Shown here: one piece after another, positions 43,492 through 53,100 of the stretch
Layout: each line of letters opens with the position of its first letter
Position numbering within the stretch: position 1 is the stretch's first letter
Assembly: GCF_000739655.1 (NCBI RefSeq)
Contig: NZ_BATR01000181.1
Span: 1 to 64,000, forward strand
Direction: 5' to 3'
From: Verrucomicrobium sp. BvORR106
GTDB taxonomy: Bacteria; Verrucomicrobiota; Verrucomicrobiia; Verrucomicrobiales; Verrucomicrobiaceae
Length of the DNA stretch: 64,000 nucleotides
The notes under the pieces: generated by a model
What the model saw: the letters and a program-made list of their open reading frames with translations, nothing else
The model's database searches: none
Told to the model about the DNA's origin: nothing
Translations under genes and position numbers: made by a program

Positions 43492-44088
43492 ATGAAACAA
43501 CAGTCTCCTACTTCTTCAAGCAAGAGCCCGAGCTGGCTGCCCTTTGCGCTGTTCGGCGTTTTTGCCTGCGCAGTATTCGGCCTAGGCTCTTACAAGATCG
43601 TGCGCTCAGCCCATGGCATGCTCCAGGCCGTACGCGCTCAGTCTTGGCAGGAAGGTTCTGCCCGCGTGCTGGAAGCGAAAATGGTTCCCAAAAAGAAAAC
43701 ACGAAGAAAAGGAAGTTGGCGCATCAACGACACCGTTCAGGTGCACTACCAATTTCAAGCCCTTGGTAGGACCTATCACGGAAACACCATCCATATTGAA
43801 TACGATGGCTACCAGCCCAAGGAAAAGCATTCCCAGATTTTTGCCAGACTTAAAGCCGCGCGACAGGTCCGGGTATTCTACAATCCCGAGCACCCAGATC
43901 AAAACGCGCTCTCCAGGGGAGTGAATGAGGTCTTGATTCAGCAATTTTGCATCGGGCTCATCTTGATCCTGTTTGCAGGTTTGATATCACTTGTATTGAT
44001 CGGACCCTTTACGCGACGGTGGTACTTTGCACCCCGTATGGTGGTGATCCCGAGCAATGGTGCTTCTCGAAGATCCAGGGACCGATAA
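43492..44088 (+). CDS. DUF3592 family membrane protein (first of pair)
   Basis: A 198-residue protein with a helix near the N-terminus (PFALFGVFACAVFGLGSY), an extracytoplasmic beta-rich loop (VQVHYQFQALGRTYHGNTIHI and ARQVRVFYNPEHPDQNALSRG), and a C-terminal helix (FCIGLILILFAGLISLVLI). The YNPEHP motif is typical of DUF3592. Function is unknown. A related gene follows after 28 bp. Confidence 0.75.
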   Translation: MKQQSPTSSSKSPSWLPFALFGVFACAVFGLGSYKIVRSAHGMLQAVRAQSWQEGSARVLEAKMVPKKKTRRKGSWRINDTVQVHYQFQALGRTYHGNTIHIEYDGYQPKEKHSQIFARLKAARQVRVFYNPEHPDQNALSRGVNEVLIQQFCIGLILILFAGLISLVLIGPFTRRWYFAPRMVVIPSNGASRRSRDR

Positions 44089-44116
44089 GTTCAACGAGCA
44101 AAATCAACCCGCCTTG

Positions 44117-44629
44117 ATGACCTCCCTGTCCACTGCTTCCATTGTCTTCGCCCTGCTGAGCTTCGCTTTGGCTGGGTTTGGCGTGCGAATCCTCGCACGT
44201 CACGGTCAGAGAATCCTCCTCAGCATCCGGGCAAAACGCTGGCCTCACACTCACGCCACTATCGAGGAATCGCAGATCGTGCGGGTCTCTCAAACCCAAG
44301 ATCGAGGACATTTCGTGCAAGTGCGCTATCTCTATGAAGTGGGTGGCATCAGCCACGAGGGAAACAGCATTCATCCCTGCTATGGACGAATGGACTACAC
44401 CCCCTCCAGCACATTGTACGAGCTCAAGCGTGGCAATACGGTTCGCGTTTACCATGACCCCAATTGTCCCTCACGCAGCACGCTCAGCGTGGGTTTCCAT
44501 CTGGCCTCTCTGCTCCCTGTCCTGGGTGGGTTGTTTGCGATTGTCCCAGCCTTGGGATTTGCCGCATGGGGCTGCATCATGCTTGCCGGGTTGTCCATGA
44601 ACATCGAAGTATTGGTCGTCGAGTGGTGA
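44117..44629 (+). CDS. DUF3592 family membrane protein (second of pair)
   Basis: A 170-residue protein with the same plan as its neighbour: an N-terminal helix (STASIVFALLSFALAGFGVRIL), a beta-rich loop with VQVRYLYEVGGISHEGNSIHP and TVRVYHDPNCPSRSTLSVG, and a C-terminal hydrophobic hairpin. It probably arose by tandem duplication of the gene before it. The ATG at 44117 is chosen; the upstream frame overlaps the neighbour. Repeat DNA follows immediately. Confidence 0.72.
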   Translation: MTSLSTASIVFALLSFALAGFGVRILARHGQRILLSIRAKRWPHTHATIEESQIVRVSQTQDRGHFVQVRYLYEVGGISHEGNSIHPCYGRMDYTPSSTLYELKRGNTVRVYHDPNCPSRSTLSVGFHLASLLPVLGGLFAIVPALGFAAWGCIMLAGLSMNIEVLVVEW

Positions 44630-44710
44630 ATGAAGCGGGTTGGTCCGTGGATTGCGCGCTATTGTGCGACGCGCTGACTGACGTTCCGGGGACGGGAAAC
44701 TCAGGGGCAT

Positions 44711-45078
44711 GGGGGAGCGTACGCTTCCAGCGTGCCGTCTACTGCATCTTGCAGAAGCCCTCAGTCAAACGTCCCATGGTCCCCTCACGCTCCAAGACGC
44801 CCTCCACTCCCCAGCACTGCCAACACCTGGCGGCGCAGCCGCTTTGGGACTGCGGTGAGCATCACCGCTTTCGGGACGGCTGGTGAGGTGTTCTCACCGT
44901 GAGACAGTCAGCGGAGGCTTGTTTGCTTCGGTCGGGATCTCTCATTGTTCGACTGACGTTCCCGGCAGGCACGCAAGATGCGTGCGCCCCCCCAAACTTC
45001 CCGGCACAGACTGCTCAAAGGCAACTGGGGAGCGAACGCTTCCAACGTGCCATCTTCTGCATCTTGCAGAAGACTCAG
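44711..45078. repeat. Pair of about 53-bp direct repeats
   Basis: GGGGAGCGTACGCTTCCAGC... at about 44712-44763 and GGGGAGCGAACGCTTCCAAC... at about 45026-45077 align nearly base for base and share CTGCATCTTGCAGAAG. A related ACGTTCCCGGCA segment lies before the second copy at about 44955 and again in the region near 30808. Confidence 0.75.
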
Positions 45079-45202
45079 GATTGCGACATGGAAAAACTCT
45101 AAGCTTCCAGTCCGACATCGCGACGCCGTCAATGTCCCATTCGTCGCATTCCACCGCCGCCAACATCCCCCTTCCACACTCAACCTCTCCCCTCCGCACG
45201 CC

Positions 45203-45226
45203 CAAGAGCCGGGACGGCTCTTCTAC
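45203..45226. repeat. 24-nt element shared with 13.3 kb
   Basis: This 24-nt stretch is identical to 13349-13372. It is a palindrome of AAGAGCC and GGCTCTT around GGGAC. Here it is a single arm, not an inverted pair. Confidence 0.8.
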
Positions 45227-45266
45227 CTTCTCTGTGGCGGATCTTCGTACACACTTGGATGCCTCG

Positions 45267-45597
45267 ATCCCTCATCGGGAAGTTGGCATATCGACTTTGA
45301 CGATCTGATGGTGGCCCAGGCCAGATTGCCCGATGCCGGAGGCATCAAAGCCATTAGCCGGACGGTTGAAGGAGCGTGGCGACTGATACCTCCGGAAGCG
45401 CAGATTCAGTATTGCATCCCGGAGCGGATGCCAGCGACATGCCCTCCGGCATCCAACTTCCCCGCTTCACTGCTCCGATTTCGATCGATTGTCGATGCCG
45501 AAAGGGATATGTACCACAGCCCAAGGTTGCCGAGCTTCGAGCGAGGCTACCTTGGGTACACCGGGCGGATCCGGTCAGGTGGGGAGGCCGTAGCCGC
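45267..45597. repeat. About 330-bp dispersed repeat, copy 2
   Basis: It aligns with 29047-29385 with long exact runs and scattered differences, and includes the same GGA-centred palindromes and a 37-nt hairpin (H3). It ends 55 bp before the stop of the phospholipase C gene on the minus strand. Confidence 0.85.
45520..45556 (+). repeat. 37-nt hairpin module, copy H3
   Basis: CCCAAGGT at 45520-45527 pairs with ACCTTGGG at 45549-45556. An inner GCC/GGC pair and a GAGCTTCGAGC loop part complete it. It serves as the reference for the compensatory changes in H1, H2 and H4. Confidence 0.7.
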
Positions 45598-45651
45598 GCA
45601 CTCCCCCCATCATACCCTCCACCCCCACGACGCACTCCTCGAACCACGCTG

Positions 45652-48216
45652 TCACACCACATTCGATGCCTCGCCACCTCTCCCCCGACCGATCGCAGGA
45701 TCACTCAAGCCTGGCTCGCCGTTCTCAATCCGGCCAGCGTACCGTCTGCTGAATCCCTCAACACCCTCCACCGTCACGCTGAAGTCATACCAACGATCAC
45801 TCGCCGCAAAGTCCAACACCATGCGAACGCCCTGCCCGGGAGCCAGGGCATACTCACTCGCCGCCTCCGCCCCCACGTGATGGGTCAACCTCACTTTCAT
45901 TTCGCGGGAGGACTCGCGGTTGACCGCTTGCAACACTCCCCTTCCCGTCGGCTTGCCCGCCTGCCTGCCACCGTCGCCGCCACTCCGTTCCGCATCAAAC
46001 CCAACCTCCACCGCGGGGCCATCCAACGCACCACGAAACTCGCGATAGAACCCATTCGGGCCATAGGCTCGGAGGTGGTATTGCTCGAATTCAAACGCGC
46101 TCAATTTCCACGCATAAGACACCCGGTCCCCCGCGCTCACCGCGAACGACCAGCGGCGGCCTTTTTCAAACGGAGGCTCGGTTTCCCCAAGAGCCGGGTC
46201 CTCTTCCGGGCCATAGTTCCCAGGTGCGAACACTTGAAACGCCGCCCCGGCGGCCTTCGGGCCAAAGGTCTGATTCCCGGCCTCAAATGTTACTTCAAAG
46301 GTGCCCGCCTTTCGATCCACACGCCCGTCCGCCTTCAATTCATAAGGGAGCGCACAGGATGCCCGCTGCCCCTTCTCCTGTCTCGCGAGCAGGAGTGACT
46401 CCGTCGGCTTGCTCCGAACCTCCTCGATCTCCTCGGCACTCAGGCTGCGGAAAGATTCCGGCAATCCCTTGTACTGGCTTCGATGAATCTGCTCCACCAC
46501 CCCATCCCGCTTCAGTGCCTCGGGGTTCGCCGCGCCGTCCTCGGGTAATTTCCTAAACGCCGAGGTGAGGTCGCCACAGATCGCGCGCCGCCATGGGCTG
46601 ATGTTGGTCTCCGTGATCGTCTTTCCGGACATGTTGTGCACGAACACCTCCAGAAACTGGAGGACGGATGTGTGGTCAAACACTTGGGAGCAGACGTTCC
46701 CGCCCCGCGACCAAGGTGAGGCAATCACCATCGGCACCCGGTAGCCCAGCCCAATGGCATGCCCCAGGTCATCGAACTCCAGGGTCGTGTCCATCCCCTT
46801 CGACGCCGCCCCCGTAGCAGGCTGCTCTGTGTGCGGGGGGACAAAGGTTGGGACGTGATCGTAGTACCCGTCGTTCTCGTCATAGGTGAGGATGAACACC
46901 GTCTTCTTCCACACTTCCGGATTCTGCGTCAGGATGTCCAGCACCTCCGAGACATACCAAGCCCCATACCATGGCGCTGAGGGGTGATCTGAAAACACCT
47001 CAGGAGCCGCCAGCCAGGACACCGCGGGCAGCTTGCCCTCCGTCACGTCTTTGCGGAACTGGAACAACACATCCCCGGCTGGCACCTTCACCTCACGCTC
47101 TTCCTCGCCTTCGCGGTAGCGCAGCGTTTCCATCTCCCGATGCTGCGGGTCCGCCGTATTCGTGACGAACGCGCGCTCATGGAGGCTCCGTTGCTTCGGC
47201 GTCAGCGCGGCGTAGCCCTCTGGCGTGTATTGCGCGATCTCCGCCTCCAGTTTGGCCAGTTCCGCACGCCGCCGCGCAGCCAGTTTCTCCGCCTTGGCCG
47301 CTTCTTCTGGTGAAGGGGGCGGAGGCATCTCCATGGCGGCAGCCAGCAGCCCTCGCAGTTCTTCCGCACGTTTCCTGACAAACGTCATGCGCGCCGGATG
47401 AAAGCGCAGATGATACTGGGAGAAGTATTCCAGGGGATTGTCCCCAAAGTTGCACAACCAGGGCTCCGCCTCATGATCCAGCCCGGTGGGGATGTAGAGT
47501 TCGTTTTGGTAGAACTTCCACGAGATCCCCTGTTCCTCCAGCCGCTCCGGAAAGGTGGGCCAGTCCGCAGATGAGTCGTGGTCGATTTGATAGTTCTCCA
47601 CCCGGACCTCTGCGGAGGGATCCCGTGGATCGCGATTGGTCCCCGTCCAGAGGAACAACCGGTTGGGAGTGGTGCACGACTGGATCGAAGAGAAGTGCTG
47701 ATCGCAGACCGTGAAGGCATCCGCAAAGGCATAATAAAAGGGCACATCCCGCCGGTCATAGTATCCCAGCGTTAGCGGCATGTCCGCGTAATCCTTCACC
47801 CGTGACCGCTTCTCGTACAGCCACTGGTCATGCTTGCCCTTGTTGGTCGCCGCCACCTGGGACATGCGATCATGCGGCAGATCCCTCATCCAGGTGGACT
47901 TGGTCTCATGAATGTTCAGTCCAAACGGCGCATACGTCTTGCCCTGCCTGTCCGTCTGCAGCCACACCGGATTCCCTCCCGGCGTCTCCACCGCCCGGGG
48001 GTCGTCAAAGCCCCGCACCCCGCGCAGCGTCCCATAGACATGGTCAAAGGAGCGGTTCTCCTGCATGAGAATCACCACATGCTCTGCATCCGCGAACGTG
48101 CTCCCCTCAGCCGGTTCAATGCTCAGCGCCTTCAGAAGCGAGTCCGGAAGAGAAAACGAGCCCAGCCCACCCGCAAGGGTAGCCGCCCGCTGAATAAACG
48201 CCCGTCGTGTCTGCAT
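45652..48216 (-). CDS. Tat-exported phospholipase C (phosphocholine-specific type)
   Basis: An 854-residue phospholipase C of the phosphoesterase family. A twin-arginine signal (MQTRRAFIQRAATLAGGLGSF) starts at ATG 48216. Catalytic-family motifs include VVILMQENRSFDHVYGTLRG, TGTNRDPRDPS, WKFYQNE and a VFILTYDENDGYYDHVPTFVPP stretch in neighbouring parts. The C-terminal about 200 residues hold two beta-sandwich domains (DUF756 type: VTFEAGNQTFGPKAAGAAF and VRLTHHVGAE). The enzymes cleave phosphatidylcholine or sphingomyelin; here it may also scavenge phosphate. The gene ends in repeat-flanked DNA. Length is normal to long for the family. Confidence 0.85.
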   Translation of the reverse strand: MQTRRAFIQRAATLAGGLGSFSLPDSLLKALSIEPAEGSTFADAEHVVILMQENRSFDHVYGTLRGVRGFDDPRAVETPGGNPVWLQTDRQGKTYAPFGLNIHETKSTWMRDLPHDRMSQVAATNKGKHDQWLYEKRSRVKDYADMPLTLGYYDRRDVPFYYAFADAFTVCDQHFSSIQSCTTPNRLFLWTGTNRDPRDPSAEVRVENYQIDHDSSADWPTFPERLEEQGISWKFYQNELYIPTGLDHEAEPWLCNFGDNPLEYFSQYHLRFHPARMTFVRKRAEELRGLLAAAMEMPPPPSPEEAAKAEKLAARRRAELAKLEAEIAQYTPEGYAALTPKQRSLHERAFVTNTADPQHREMETLRYREGEEEREVKVPAGDVLFQFRKDVTEGKLPAVSWLAAPEVFSDHPSAPWYGAWYVSEVLDILTQNPEVWKKTVFILTYDENDGYYDHVPTFVPPHTEQPATGAASKGMDTTLEFDDLGHAIGLGYRVPMVIASPWSRGGNVCSQVFDHTSVLQFLEVFVHNMSGKTITETNISPWRRAICGDLTSAFRKLPEDGAANPEALKRDGVVEQIHRSQYKGLPESFRSLSAEEIEEVRSKPTESLLLARQEKGQRASCALPYELKADGRVDRKAGTFEVTFEAGNQTFGPKAAGAAFQVFAPGNYGPEEDPALGETEPPFEKGRRWSFAVSAGDRVSYAWKLSAFEFEQYHLRAYGPNGFYREFRGALDGPAVEVGFDAERSGGDGGRQAGKPTGRGVLQAVNRESSREMKVRLTHHVGAEAASEYALAPGQGVRMVLDFAASDRWYDFSVTVEGVEGFSRRYAGRIENGEPGLSDPAIGRGRGGEASNVV

Positions 48217-48471
48217 TAAGAGCAAATGTCGTCGAATCGAGAAGTGTGACGCGGAGACCTCACTTACAACGGGCAAGGGCAAATTCTTAGCCTGGCTGGA
48301 GAATCCCCAGATCACCGACTACATATGCCCGACCCCGATTCACACCAAACCGAGCCTCGGTGCCGGAAGACGTGTTCAAATCCTTTCTTTCCTAATAGCC
48401 TGTACAATTGTACTTCAGCCTGTCTCGTTGCACCCCAATCCGTTGCCACGGCCTGCTATGGGTTGTCACGT

Positions 48472-48912
48472 TTAGTCGAGACAAGCTGCTTCCTCCACGT
48501 GAACAGCTCCGCTGCTGCGAATAAGGTATTCTAGCGCTCCCCAAGCGAACGGAGCACCCTCGACTTCGACCAGAATCTCGAACGATTGATCATTTAGAAC
48601 TCGACCGTCGAGCCAATACCAAGTTCGATTTTTTGGCTCAAACCAGTAAAGCCAACCGTCCAAGTCCCAATCATCGTCCTCTGTAACAGGACTCGAAAAG
48701 CTCTGGATAAAGATACCAGGCAGCGTTGCGGTCCACTCTTCTACCGTAGGCCACTGATCTCCGCCAAACTTCAGCACGCAAGTCAACACATCTTTACAAT
48801 AAGCCAATTTTTCTTCTGATTCGGAATCGCAATAAGCAATAAATTTTGCAGAAAGACCGTCAACCGTTTCAGGGGGGTGATCAAACCGTTCAAGCTCTTC
48901 AAGGGTAGTCAT
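48472..48912 (-). CDS. Putative immunity protein for the Rhs tip
   Basis: A 146-residue acidic, Trp-rich protein with no signal peptide. It overlaps the end of the Rhs tip frame by 14 bp, and its start follows the pattern expected of a toxin's cognate immunity gene. The sequence has EEWTATLPGIFIQSF and DDWDLDGWLYWFEPKNRTWYW stretches, but I cannot name its family. The role is inferred from position, size and acidity. It is also AT-richer than the genome average. Confidence 0.6.
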   Translation of the reverse strand: MTTLEELERFDHPPETVDGLSAKFIAYCDSESEEKLAYCKDVLTCVLKFGGDQWPTVEEWTATLPGIFIQSFSSPVTEDDDWDLDGWLYWFEPKNRTWYWLDGRVLNDQSFEILVEVEGAPFAWGALEYLIRSSGAVHVEEAACLD

Positions 48913-50143
48913 ATCGTCCAGAGTTTTGCCTCACGTACTTCATCATCTCCTCAATGTGGCTAGCTCTAAGGCCATATTGGTCCGGAAATGCTCGGTCAAC
49001 TTTTAGGGGACTCAAAGGAAATTGTTTTACCTGGCTTTCTTTAACCGCATCCCTTCTCAAGATGTCCAAAAATCTCCGGTTTACCTCAAATGACTTTATT
49101 GCAGGTGCATATTCTCCATCTGCCACCTTCCTCAGCCAATATGTGACGGCTCTAGATTTGTCACCAAAATTCAAAAATAACATCCTTTCTGGACTCAGAA
49201 CTGAGACTGTCCCACCCGCCCCAAGGCCATCGACTCCACTTAAGACAATACGGGTATTGGCTGGACTGTCCAAAGACTCCACCCGATAGACACGAACCCA
49301 GTCACTTCCTTCTTGGGCTGTCTTGAGTGCATTCGCGATTGGCGGACGGCTATAAGGACCAATATTCCCGAACTCATCCATCGGGGCCAACAATGGTCCC
49401 GGGCGACCAGGATATCCGTTGCCAGGCGCAATTTGCCCCGTGAACCCGCCAGGAAGCGAGGGCTCACGTGCCGCCACCGCCCTCACTGCGTCATCGACTA
49501 TGCCCGCCACCTTGGATTCGACCTTGACAACCGTGAATGGCTTGGTCTCGCCGGCGCCAATAAAGAAACTACCAACATTTAGGGTCGTATAAGTAATGCG
49601 ATACGCCAAAGTATTTCCCTCCCCGCCACTAAAGTCATTGAGAAATCTCTTCTCAAACTCAGCTTGCCCGGGGACGACGTAATGCGGCGTCGGTGTAGGT
49701 GACAACATCATTCCGGTTCTAAAAAGCCCCTCCAATCGCTGCCGATGACGATCATTGGAGACCCTAAGATCCTTTGCTGATAGAAATGGAATAATCGAGC
49801 TATCGAGGGTCAGATAACCAACGGACGTACACAAGTCGCGCGTGAAATTCCAAATTGCATCGATCACCGGACCGTTTGAATCCATCCCCAAATAATCCCA
49901 CCGATTCACCGGATCATTCCCGCAATACCCGTACAAGTTAAACCCACCCTCTTCCCCAAGCGGATCACGGCTGATCCAGCGTCCCAGCTTCGCGCTGTAA
50001 TACCTGAACCCAAAATAACTCAGCCCTGTCTCGGCATCGTGGTACTTGCTCTGATAGCGGAACGGGCAGGCGTTGACGTCGCCTGACGAGGCCTTCAGCT
50101 CCCCCAAAGGGGGTGTAGTCGAACTTCGCCACCGTATCTCCAT
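48899..50143 (-). CDS. Rhs C-terminal part: core end plus toxin-like tip (second frame)
   Basis: This 414-residue frame continues the Rhs core in a different reading frame. It contains GELKASSGDVNACPFRYQSK, GLSYFGFRYYSAKLGRWISR, DPLGEEGGFNLYGYCGNDPV and WDYLG, the conserved Rhs end. After about residue 86 the sequence has no core similarity. This tip is about 330 residues: a hydrophobic stretch (YLTLDSSIIPFLSA), then a domain with VRVYRVESLDSPANTRI, RMLFLNFGD and FPDQYGLRASHIEEMMKYVR. I do not recognise its activity; the VYRVE start is reminiscent of ADP-ribosyltransferase-like toxins but this is weak. The tip and immunity gene are lower in GC. Confidence 0.7.
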   Translation of the reverse strand: MEIRWRSSTTPPLGELKASSGDVNACPFRYQSKYHDAETGLSYFGFRYYSAKLGRWISRDPLGEEGGFNLYGYCGNDPVNRWDYLGMDSNGPVIDAIWNFTRDLCTSVGYLTLDSSIIPFLSAKDLRVSNDRHRQRLEGLFRTGMMLSPTPTPHYVVPGQAEFEKRFLNDFSGGEGNTLAYRITYTTLNVGSFFIGAGETKPFTVVKVESKVAGIVDDAVRAVAAREPSLPGGFTGQIAPGNGYPGRPGPLLAPMDEFGNIGPYSRPPIANALKTAQEGSDWVRVYRVESLDSPANTRIVLSGVDGLGAGGTVSVLSPERMLFLNFGDKSRAVTYWLRKVADGEYAPAIKSFEVNRRFLDILRRDAVKESQVKQFPLSPLKVDRAFPDQYGLRASHIEEMMKYVRQNSGRYDYP

Positions 50144-53100
50144 TGGCCTGGTTGATCAGCGCAGTGATGTTGCCCAGTCCGTCATCCACCACAAGCAGGC
50201 GGCGGCCGCCTTCTTCTTCAATGGCCACCAGACCACCGATGCCACCCGCACCGTCCCAGGTCCCGCTGACATCCCGGCCCCAGACGAACCAGCGCCGGCT
50301 GGCCGTGCCGCCGTTCACTGACAACTCCTCACAGGCGGGAAGCCAGCCACTCCAGATCATCTTGCTGGTCTCCACCCGCGTAGGCGTGCTGTCAGAGTAG
50401 GTCAAGGTCCGCTCCTTCTTGATCCGACGTCGGTCGGCATCGTACTTGAAGGTGATCACCTCACTGGCGAGGTTGGATTCCGCACCAGTGTCGGCCTTGC
50501 GCTCCATCTTCACCAGACAACCCATGCCGTTCCATGTGTAAGCCCAGGTGGCATCCCCCACCATGCGACCCGCACCGTCATACTCGTAGGTTTCCTGGCT
50601 GGGCGGCAGCAGCACCCACATCTGTTTGTCCGCCACGGCAGGCGTCCCGGCGATTCCCGCCCCAGCCTTCGAACCACGTACCAGCAGCTCCACCCGGGTC
50701 ACTCCGGTGCCCGCCCAATCCCCCGACACAGTCCAGTAAGCACCGTAAGTGCCAGTCTCCGGGTTCACATAGATTTCCTCCCCATCCACCCCGGCCTGCG
50801 GATGAAACACCCGCACCGTGCTGCCCGGGGCCACGGCCCCATGCACGCCGTACCCCCGATAGGACAGCTCCCGTCCCGTCACCTGATCCACCCCGTTGGA
50901 GGCAAAGGTCACCGGCCCGCCTGTGCCATGCCGGTTGTTGCGCCCGTCATAGGCATACGCCAGAGATTGCGAACCACCCACAACCAAGTCGCTGATGTCA
51001 GCACTTTTGAACTGCCCGCGATCATCGTACTGAATGTTGTACCAGGACACACCATTGCTCGCGACCCGGGAGGTCCGTTGGTTGCGCTGGTTGTAGGTGT
51101 ATTCGTAGTGAAAGTCCTCCCCCTGGCTGTTGGTCGTGTTGTACCCCGTCACACGGCCCAAGCCGTCTCGCTCCACCACGGTGGTAAGCCGGGCACCGGC
51201 GGAGCTCCCCAGCAACTGCTTGACCATCCCATCCCACTCTCCTGTGATCTCGTCATAGGTGTAGATGGCACCGACGGTTTGGCTCCCGGCACCCGCTGGC
51301 CGTCCCGACTCGTCCCACGAACGCCCAAAGCCCCGCGCCGATGATCCAGGGAGATTCACGCCGTAGCCGCCATTCCTCGCCTGCGCGTCCTGGCTCCAGG
51401 TCAAGATGGCCCCGTTCCAAAAGCTGCCAGCCACGTGTTTTTCCTCGGAGAGCTGCAACCGCTCATATTTGAAGTCGCGACGGTCATCCGACCCACGCAC
51501 CGTTTTCAACAGCCCAACCTTGTAAAAGGTCCGGTCAACCGTACCCGCGTCGCCATAGTAGGTTTCCGTCAGGGCATCCTCTCCTGCCGTAAGGGTGACC
51601 GGCTCGGAACCCGTGCCTGAGGTCTGAAGCAGGTTCTCCTCGTCATAGGTGTTGACGGTGGATTCCATGGTCCCGCCCGCATAGTCTTTGCGCAGCAGTG
51701 AACCATCCGCCGCCCACTTCATGGTGAGGGAGCTGTTGTAGGTGGCTTCACGCAGACCATTGGAAAGGTCATTCGTCTGGACCGCCAGGGGCTCGCTCAC
51801 ATCCCCACTGCGCTCCGTCAGATCTCCCACAGAGCTCGCTTTTAACGTTTGGTTGGTTCCCTGAACCGAGTCTGCAATCTGCAGATTGAATCCTGGTGCC
51901 CCATTCAGCTGGAAGGTCTTGTCATAGCCAGGCCCTTTGGCCCGGGAGACCTCGCCTTTGGCATTGAAGTGCAGTTCCGCGGCACGCCCCCCCATCGTGC
52001 CCGAGATCTTGATCAGGCGGTCATGTTCATAGTTCAGACTAAGGTCGTAGTCCACGCCTTGACGCTTCCCGTACACACGAGTTGGACGCCCTTTGGTAGA
52101 GACCACTTCATGCTTGTCATCGGTACCATTCGCGGTGCTTTCAATGGAACTGCTCACTGCGGGAGCGCCCGCTGTGGAGGTTACGGAGGCCGCTTCAATT
52201 CCCCATGGCAGGGTCTTGGTGACCCCAGTTGCGGGATCAGTCTCTGTACGGATGACCGGGACCAAGGCGGCAGCGCCCGTGCTGCTGTCGTCGTACAACT
52301 CCTGGATGGAGACCAGCTTGCCCCCCTCCACCTTGTTGGTGGAGCTGGCCTTGACCAGCCCCCCTTCTGCCACATCCATCTTGATGCCGCCATTCAACGG
52401 GACCAAGGTGCGGGTCACCGGCTTGAGGCTCGCGCCTTCTCCGGGAGGTGTGTATTTCACCCACCTCCCGGCATCGTGATACTCCCACTTCCCCACCAAC
52501 ACGCCACCGGAGGCGGCGGGCGTTTCGCGACGTATTAGACGACCTCGTGGATCGTAGAACTCCTTTACAAGGGCTCCCGGAGTGTTGTCCTGGCTCAACC
52601 CTCTGGTCGTGATGCACAGCCCTCCGTTTACCGCACTGACATCCTGTCGATGCCCTCGGGATCCGATACCGCTTCGCACCCCCTGAAATTCCCCCGCATC
52701 GCTGAGCTCAAGGGCTGCGGAACGCCCATCAACGGTGAGGGAGGCTGATCCCGGTGTGAGGTTCATCTCCATTCCACCACCTCGTGTATCCTTGAGCTTG
52801 AGCACATCCCCGAAAGGGGAGTACTGGGTGGAGACCGCCCCATCCGCCCCGGAAACCGCAGGTTGCAGCGGATTGCTGTAGTTCATCGTCAACGAGTCAA
52901 AGCCGGAACCGACCGCGGTAGGTCTTCCCAGCCAATCCCGCGCGGTCACTTCCCGAGTCACCCCCCAGGGATCCACCAGCTTGTCAACTGCGCCATAGGC
53001 AGCCCCTGGAGCAGTGCGATACGTCAGGGTGTCCACTGTCACGTCTCCGGTACCGCCCCGATACGTTTTAAGCTGCCTTGGCTGCCCCCAGGCACTGTGA

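Larger units (their letters stand above)
44630..45651. other. Gene-free repeat cluster
   Basis: No supported gene lies in these 1022 bp, between the DUF3592 pair and the phospholipase C gene. It holds two copies of a 53-bp direct repeat (44711 and 45026), a 24-nt element shared with 13.3 kb (45203-45226), and a 330-bp repeat shared with 29 kb (45267-45597). Long open frames here pass through repeats and have no family signal. Confidence 0.75.
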
